Assembly (NCBI GenBank): GCA_049515555.1 | Contig: JBEKTY010000076.1 | Location: 1-37,132 of the forward strand | Direction: 5' to 3' | From: JBEKTY01 sp049515555 | GTDB taxonomy: Bacteria > Planctomycetota > Planctomycetia > Pirellulales > Thermoguttaceae | Length of the DNA stretch: 37,132 nt | Shown: positions 32,590 through 37,132 of the stretch, piece by piece | How the letters are laid out: every line of letters starts with the position of its first letter | Numbering within the stretch: the stretch's first letter is position 1 | The notes under the pieces: model-generated | What the model saw: only the letters and a program-made list of their open reading frames with translations | Database searches by the model: none | Told to the model about the DNA's origin: nothing | Program-made: the position numbers and the translations under genes

Positions 32590-34494
32590 ATGGTGTGGCT
32601 CGGTCGGAGACCGGCCACAACGCGGGGGCCGGTCGTGGCACGAGTCGCATTATTCCTTCTCGTCCTGCCGGCGCTGCTTTGCAGCATAGCGGGGCAGGCC
32701 GCCCGGGCCGCAACCGACGCGGACCCCGCACCGGTCGAAGCCCGGCTGGCCGAAACCACCCGATTCCTCGCCGCCGACCCCTGTGAAGGCCGCGGACTGG
32801 GCAGCCGGGGGATCAACCTGGCCGCCGATTTCATTGCCGCCCGCTTCCGCCAATACGGGCTCAAGACGGACCTGTGGGAAGGCGGCCCGTTCCAGAAGTT
32901 CCAAGTGGCCACCGACGCCAAGCCCGGTCCCGATAACCACCTCACCCTGCTGGGGCCACCCGCCCCGGGCGCCGCAGTCCAGTCCACGCCGCTGGTTCTG
33001 GGCAAGGATTTCACCCCCCTGGCCATCAGCGGCGACGGCAGTTTCGACCTGCCCTTGGTCTTTGCCGGCTACGGGATTACGGCCCGCAACCCCCACTACG
33101 ACGACTTCGCCGACCTGGACGTATCGGGCAAGGCGGTGATCATGCTGCGGCACGAGCCCCGGGACGGCGCGGACGACCCGGCCGCCGCCCCGCTGGCCAG
33201 TGCGGCCTTCACGCTCTTCCACCACAAGGCTTCCAACGCCTACGAGCGGGGCGCGGCGGCCGTGATCTTCTGCACCGACGCGGCCGAAATCCGCCGCCGC
33301 CGCGGGCACGACGACACCCTCATGTCCTTCCATCTCGCCGGCTCGACCCGCTCCCATCCCGATCTGCCGCTCCTGAACTGCCGCCGCGCGGTAGTCGATT
33401 CTGTGCTGCGGCAGGCCTGCGGCAAGGACCTGGCCATGATCGAAGCGGAAATCGACCGCACGCTCGTGCCGCACAGCCGGGCCTTGACCGGCTGGCGGCT
33501 GGTGGGTCGGACCCGCATCGAGCACGTGCACTGCGAGGTGAAGAACGTGGTGGCGGTGTGGCCCGGCCAGGGCCCCGCCGCCGCCGAGGCCGTCGTGCTG
33601 GGGGCCCATTACGACCACCTGGGCTACGGCTCGCGCAGCTCGCTGCCCTCCAAGCCGGGACCGATCTATCATGGCGCCGACGACAATGCCTCCGGCGTGG
33701 CCGTGATCCTGGAGGCCGCCCGGACCTTGGCCCGCCGGCCAAACAAGCCCCACCGGCAGGTCGTCTTCATCGCCTTCACCGGCGAAGAGTGGGGATTCTG
33801 GGGCAGCAGCCATTATGTCAATTACCCCCTGGTGCCCATCGAGCAGACCACGGCCATGGTCAACCTCGACATGGTCGGCCGCTTGCGCAACGATAAACTG
33901 ACCGTCAACAGCGTGGGCACCGGCACCGGCTTCAGCGAGCTGCTCGAGCGGATCAACCGGCCATACGGTTTCAAGTTGACGAAGGTGGCCGGGGCTTCCG
34001 GCCGCAGCGATCAGGCCGCCTTTTACGCCAAGAAGATCCCCAACCTGCACCTTTTCACCGGCAAACACCCCGATTATCACAGCCCCACGGATACGTTCGA
34101 CAAGCTGAATCTGCCCGGCATGCGGCGGATTGCCGGATACGTGACGGACCTGGTCGAGGCCCTGGCCGAGTCGCCCCAGCCCATGCAATACGTGGCCGTG
34201 GCCATGCAGGGCCGCAGCGGCGACCTGCCGTGGCCCTTCTTCGGCTGCATCCCCGACTTCACCCGCGAGGAACCGGGCTACCCCATCAGCGGCGTGATTC
34301 CCGGCAGTCCCGCCGATCGTTGCGGACTGCGCGCCGGCGACGTCGTGGTCCGCATCGGCAAGAGCCACATCGGCATCGTCGACGATTTCGACGACGCCTT
34401 GCAGAAGTACGTCGGCGGCGAGCGGGTCCGCGTCACCGTCCGCCGCAAGACCGCCTCGATGACCTTCGAGGCCACGCTGGCGCCCCCCCAGTAG
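32590..34494 (+). CDS. M28 family zinc peptidase with PA and PDZ domains
   Basis: A 634-residue exported aminopeptidase. The ATG at 32590 gives a signal peptide (VARVALFLLVLPALLCSIAG, cut near ARA-A). A PA-like domain (ASNAYERGAAAVIFCTD) is set before the catalytic domain. Zinc ligands: H in GAHYDHLG (about 340), D in GADDNASG (about 362), E pair in GEEWGFWG (about 398), D in NLDMVG (about 424), H in HPDYHSPTDT (about 494). The set is complete, so the enzyme should be active. The C-terminal 70 residues form a PDZ domain (GVIPGSPADRCGLRAGDVVVRIGK), usually for peptide or partner binding. It likely digests peptides in the periplasm. The gene converges on the metallophosphoesterase gene. Confidence 0.93.
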   Translation: MVWLGRRPATTRGPVVARVALFLLVLPALLCSIAGQAARAATDADPAPVEARLAETTRFLAADPCEGRGLGSRGINLAADFIAARFRQYGLKTDLWEGGPFQKFQVATDAKPGPDNHLTLLGPPAPGAAVQSTPLVLGKDFTPLAISGDGSFDLPLVFAGYGITARNPHYDDFADLDVSGKAVIMLRHEPRDGADDPAAAPLASAAFTLFHHKASNAYERGAAAVIFCTDAAEIRRRRGHDDTLMSFHLAGSTRSHPDLPLLNCRRAVVDSVLRQACGKDLAMIEAEIDRTLVPHSRALTGWRLVGRTRIEHVHCEVKNVVAVWPGQGPAAAEAVVLGAHYDHLGYGSRSSLPSKPGPIYHGADDNASGVAVILEAARTLARRPNKPHRQVVFIAFTGEEWGFWGSSHYVNYPLVPIEQTTAMVNLDMVGRLRNDKLTVNSVGTGTGFSELLERINRPYGFKLTKVAGASGRSDQAAFYAKKIPNLHLFTGKHPDYHSPTDTFDKLNLPGMRRIAGYVTDLVEALAESPQPMQYVAVAMQGRSGDLPWPFFGCIPDFTREEPGYPISGVIPGSPADRCGLRAGDVVVRIGKSHIGIVDDFDDALQKYVGGERVRVTVRRKTASMTFEATLAPPQ

Positions 34495-34512
34495 CCTCAC
34501 AGATCTTAACTC

Positions 34513-34632
<120 letters not shown>

Positions 34633-34636
<4 letters not shown>

Positions 34637-35787
34637 CTCCTTCCCGCGTGCAGACGCAACTCGGTCATCTCCGGGGGGCAATTGATCCGCAACGGAAACT
34701 GCCCCGACACGCCGCGGCTGACGTGCAGAATGGTGGGCGGCGCGTAGAACAGCCCGGAGGCGTAGGTCACGCCGCCGCGGCTGGGGGTGAAAATCGGTCC
34801 CACCAGCGGCAGACGGATCTGGCCGCCGTGCGTATGGCCCGCCAGCAGCAGGTCGGCGTCGCCGGCCTGGGCCCAGGGCAGTTGATCCGGCGTGTGCGCC
34901 AGCGCGATCCGCAGCGGGGCGGCCGCCCGCGGCGGGCAGCCCGTCAGGTCCGCCGCCGGGCCGAACCAGGGCAGCTCGTTGCCGCTAATCACAACCCGCT
35001 CCGATCGGGCGGTGATCTCCAGCCACCGCCCGCCCACGTGCCGCAGGCCGCTCTCGCGCAGCACCCGCAGCAGCCGCTCCACGTCCACCCGCCGCTCGTG
35101 GTTGCCCAGCACGAAATACACCCCGTAGCGGGCCGCCAGCCGGCCCAACGTCTGCGGAATCCAGTCGATGTACGCCGAACGATCGACCAGGTCGCCGGTG
35201 ATCGCCACCAGGTCGGGCTCGAGCTCGTTGCTCGCCCGCACCACCTCCTCGAAGTAGATCCGCCCCACGCGGCCCGTAAAGTGCAGGTCCGAAAGGTGCA
35301 CGATCGACAGGCCGTCCAGGCTCGGCGGCAGCCGGGGCACGTCGATCGCCCGCTCGGTCAGGTCCAGTTGCAGGCTCTCGTTGCGGGGCAGGTGAACCAC
35401 GAAGTGGTGCGGGTGCTCGACCGAGGGCAGGGCCACGGCCTCGGTGTCCACGCTGCGGACACGGTGCGAGCGAGAGAGATGCGTTGGCCGCAAGACGCGC
35501 CGGCCAATCCAGCCCGCCACGGCCGCCACGGCACACGCCACGCACAGCCCGCAGTAGGCCAGCATCGCCGGTCCGCAGTGGCCGGATCTTAGCCAGCCCG
35601 CCGGCCCGCCGGCCGCCGCCACCCACCACACGACCGCCGCCGGCACGGCCCCCATGACCGCGAAGCACGCCGTGGTAACCGCCACCACCAGTCCCCGCCG
35701 CCATCCGCAGGCATGGGCCCGATTGATCGCCGCAACCCAGATCACGGCATGCCCCAGCAGGGCTACCAACAGCAAAGCAATGTCCAT
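34633..35787 (-). CDS. membrane-anchored metallophosphoesterase
   Basis: A 384-residue protein. The first 100 residues hold about three to four hydrophobic helices (ALLLVALLGHAVIWVAAI, VTTACFAVMGAVPAAVVWWV, AMLAYCGLCVACAVAAVAGW). The calcineurin-like domain follows: VHLSDLHF at about 160 (Asp/His), ITGDLVD (Asp), VLGNHERR at about 228 (Asn/His), and LAGHTHGGQ at about 318 (His pair). This set binds two metal ions. Similar proteins (YkuE/YaeI-type) hydrolyse UDP-diacylglucosamine-like or other phosphoesters; the substrate is not known. The ATG at 35787 is preferred to the TTG one codon upstream. The stop lies inside a terminal inverted repeat, so the C-terminus may have been altered by element insertion. 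Confidence 0.88.
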
Positions 35788-35860
35788 CAACCCGGCGAGC
35801 CTCTATGCCAGTGGCACGGGCTGTTTGTCCCCTCCGCCCTCCGTTCTCATCCCTGAAAGT

Positions 35861-35900
35861 GGAACGCTAATCAACGCCGATTAGCGCTTATCAGCGTTCC
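35861..35900. repeat. palindrome with nested hairpin
   Basis: Outer arms GGAACGCT and AGCGTTCC; inner hairpin GCTAATC-AACGCC-GATTAGC. It is located between the metallophosphoesterase start and the DUF433 gene's 3' end, where it could end the DUF433 transcript. Confidence 0.7.
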
Positions 35901-35942
35901 GCCCTCCCTCGTTGACGATCCAACGCATTGTCGAGCCCCCTT

Positions 35943-36176
35943 TCAAGAAGTCGGCAGGAGGTAGACTTTTTCCGACTTCAGCACGTCGTTGGCGTAGGCC
36001 AGGCAGGCTTGAATGTCCTCGGGCTTCAGGTGGTCGTATTCCCTGAGCACCTGAGCGGTCGTCCAGCCCCGCGCGAGCAGGTCGATGACGAATTCCACCG
36101 AGATCCGCGTTCCCATGACGATCGGCTTGCCCACCAGCACGCTGGGGTCAACCGTAATCCGCTCCTGCCAAGTCAT
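35943..36176 (-). CDS. DUF433 domain protein (antitoxin-like)
   Basis: A 77-residue protein of the DUF433 family: ITVDPSVLVGKPIVMGTRIS, then VEFVIDLLARGWTTAQVLRE, then YDHLKPEDIQACLAYANDVL. The family forms a small winged-helix/HTH fold and usually acts as antitoxin to a DUF5615 PIN-like nuclease encoded just downstream. Here no such gene follows; 143 bases to the next gene hold only a palindrome. It is therefore an orphan, either a remnant of a pair or a stand-alone regulator. A TATAAT box (36223-36228, minus strand) with direct repeats GCGTAT on both sides may be its own control site. Confidence 0.9.
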   Translation of the reverse strand: MTWQERITVDPSVLVGKPIVMGTRISVEFVIDLLARGWTTAQVLREYDHLKPEDIQACLAYANDVLKSEKVYLLPTS

Positions 36177-36215
36177 GACTTGTATCTCCGCAGCCAGATG
36201 AAGTAGCTTTCACAT

Positions 36216-36234
36216 ACGCTGTATTATACGCATA
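36216..36234 (-). promoter_or_regulatory. -10 box and repeats upstream of DUF433 gene
   Basis: On the minus strand TATAAT occupies 36228-36223. GCGTAT occurs twice, overlapping its left side and just after it, which might be an operator for the HTH protein. The -35 region is weak. Confidence 0.4.
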
Positions 36235-36329
36235 TCAGGAAGGCCGCCGCTGCGCCCAACCGGGTCTGAGTCATTCCCTGTGGCCATGATTACCGCTTTT
36301 CCGGCGGTTCCATTGCAAAGGCCCCCGGC

Positions 36330-36600
36330 CAACGCCCCCGCCGGCCTCGTGCCGGCGGAGCGATGATTGACCACTACCAGCAATCAACGACGCTCCCGCC
36401 ATCAACGCCCCCGCCGGCCTTGTGCCGGCGGAACGATGATTGGCCACTGCCAGCGATCAACGACGCTCCCGCCATCAACGCCCCCGCCGGCCTCGTGCCG
36501 GCGGAGCGATGATTGGCCACTACCAGCGATCAACGACGCTCCCGCCGTCAACGCCCCCGCCGGCCTCGTGCCGGCGGAGCGATGATTGACCACTACCAGC
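36330..36600. repeat. 73-bp tandem repeat, 3.7 units
   Basis: Units begin at 36330, 36403, 36476 and 36549; they differ at only a few positions each. Each opens with CAACGCCCCCGCCGGCC, holds a hairpin CGCCGGC-CTCGT-GCCGGCG, and ends GATCAACGACGCTCCCGCC. Since 73 is not a multiple of three, the array cannot be coding. It ends 18 bases before the degenerate first CRISPR repeat. The rest of 36177-36330 shows no gene. Confidence 0.92.
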
Positions 36601-36617
36601 GGCTCCCTTGGATGTTG

Positions 36618-37132
36618 CTTTCACGGGGGCTGGGCGCTACGAGCGCCCAACCGAGCAACGAACGGAACTCACAGAGTTTCAATCCTCACCCAACCCGGAG
36701 GTTGGGCGCTGCCGGCACGTGCGCCGGCATGGCGACCTTCGCCACCTGGTTTCAATCCTCACCCAGCCCGGAGGCTGGGCGCTACAGTTGCAGGCGATGG
36801 ATCGATTCACCGCTTCAATGTTTCAATCCTCACCCAGCCCGGAGGCTGGGCGCTACTTGGGTAGGGGCGAGAACTTGGCCGGTCAACTTGTTTCAATCCT
36901 CACCCAGCCCGGAGGCTGGGCGCTACCTGGTATTCTGATCCCAGTCCTCGAGTCATAAGCGAGTTTCAATCCTCACCCAGCCCGGAGGCTGGGCGCTACA
37001 CCCGCTGCGGCAGGATTTGGTGCGAGCGGTCTTAACCGTTTCAATCCTCACCCAGCCCGGAGGCTGGGCGCTACGCAGCAGGTCACGCAGCGAGGGTGGG
37101 GGAACGGGGTTTCAATCCTCACCCAGCCCGGC
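36618..37132 (-). CRISPR. CRISPR array, trailer end, truncated by the window
   Basis: The repeats are 37 bases, starting GTTTCAATCC and ending GGGCGCTAC, with an inner stem CCCAGCC-CGGA-GGCTGGG. Full repeats start at 36676, 36749, 36820, 36890, 36963 and 37038; a seventh starts at 37109 and is cut by the window end (already differing at position 24). A degenerate, 3'-only repeat ends at 36640. Spacers are 33-38 bases and all different. Read on the minus strand the repeat ends GGATTGAAAC, the handle typical of type I and III systems, so transcription likely runs leftward. The degenerate repeats at the left fit the old trailer end. Leader and cas genes, if any, lie to the right. Confidence 0.95.

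Noticed and set aside
32650..34500. 616-codon minus-strand frame opposite the M28 peptidase
   Set aside because: Antisense shadow; the full zinc-ligand set is on the plus strand.
36330..36600. 73-bp repeats as an older CRISPR array
   Set aside because: The whole unit is conserved, with no variable spacer part, and it does not match the CRISPR repeat.

Overview
The window looks like a chromosomal segment of a high-GC planctomycete, probably of the Pirellulales type. This is inference. It rests on the GC-rich codon use, the many families of dispersed palindromic intergenic repeats, and the mix of Uma2, DUF433, RAYT-relic and secretin genes. Most genes are ordinary housekeeping or envelope genes, broken up by repeats, with one short accessory block and a CRISPR array at the right edge.

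Left part (1-13.3 kb): a Nudix hydrolase, an orphan Flp-type pilin and a uroporphyrinogen-decarboxylase-like protein. Then come CdsA, a LolA-like envelope protein paired with a small hypothetical, and leuA. A complete leucine attenuator precedes leuA: promoter, 20-residue leader peptide with eight leucines, antiterminator and terminator. After leuA come a truncated Clp N-domain relic, IF-1, a large exported hypothetical, a U32 peptidase carrying several in-frame repeat insertions, and a 44-residue zinc-ribbon protein that no long-ORF search would report.

Middle part (13.6-27 kb): purH and trpC are translationally coupled. A TetR-controlled efflux operon follows (TetR, HlyD-type adaptor, double-NBD ABC ATPase, two ABC-2 permeases). 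Its promoter has an operator-like palindrome overlapping a perfect TATAAT box. Next is a 1208-residue secretin-family protein without visible secretion partners.

Accessory block (27.0-30.1 kb): the last 25 codons and stop of an FHA-GAF histidine kinase are present twice as a 93-bp direct repeat with 91 identities (27029-27121 and 30061-30153). Between the copies lie a transposase-tail relic, a Uma2-like nuclease gene, an unknown protein with an Rx4H (HEPN-like) motif, a RAYT relic between 22-bp inverted repeats, and a toxin-antitoxin pair. The arrangement resembles an element that entered next to the kinase gene and left a copy of its 3' end.

Right part (30.1-37.1 kb): the kinase and its receiver partner, an M28 peptidase with a PDZ domain, a membrane-anchored metallophosphoesterase and an orphan DUF433 protein. 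Then come 3.7 units of a 73-bp tandem repeat and a CRISPR array that runs off the window. The trailer end of the array is inside the window. The leader and cas genes, if present, lie to the right. All six convergent gene junctions in the window are filled by a palindromic element.
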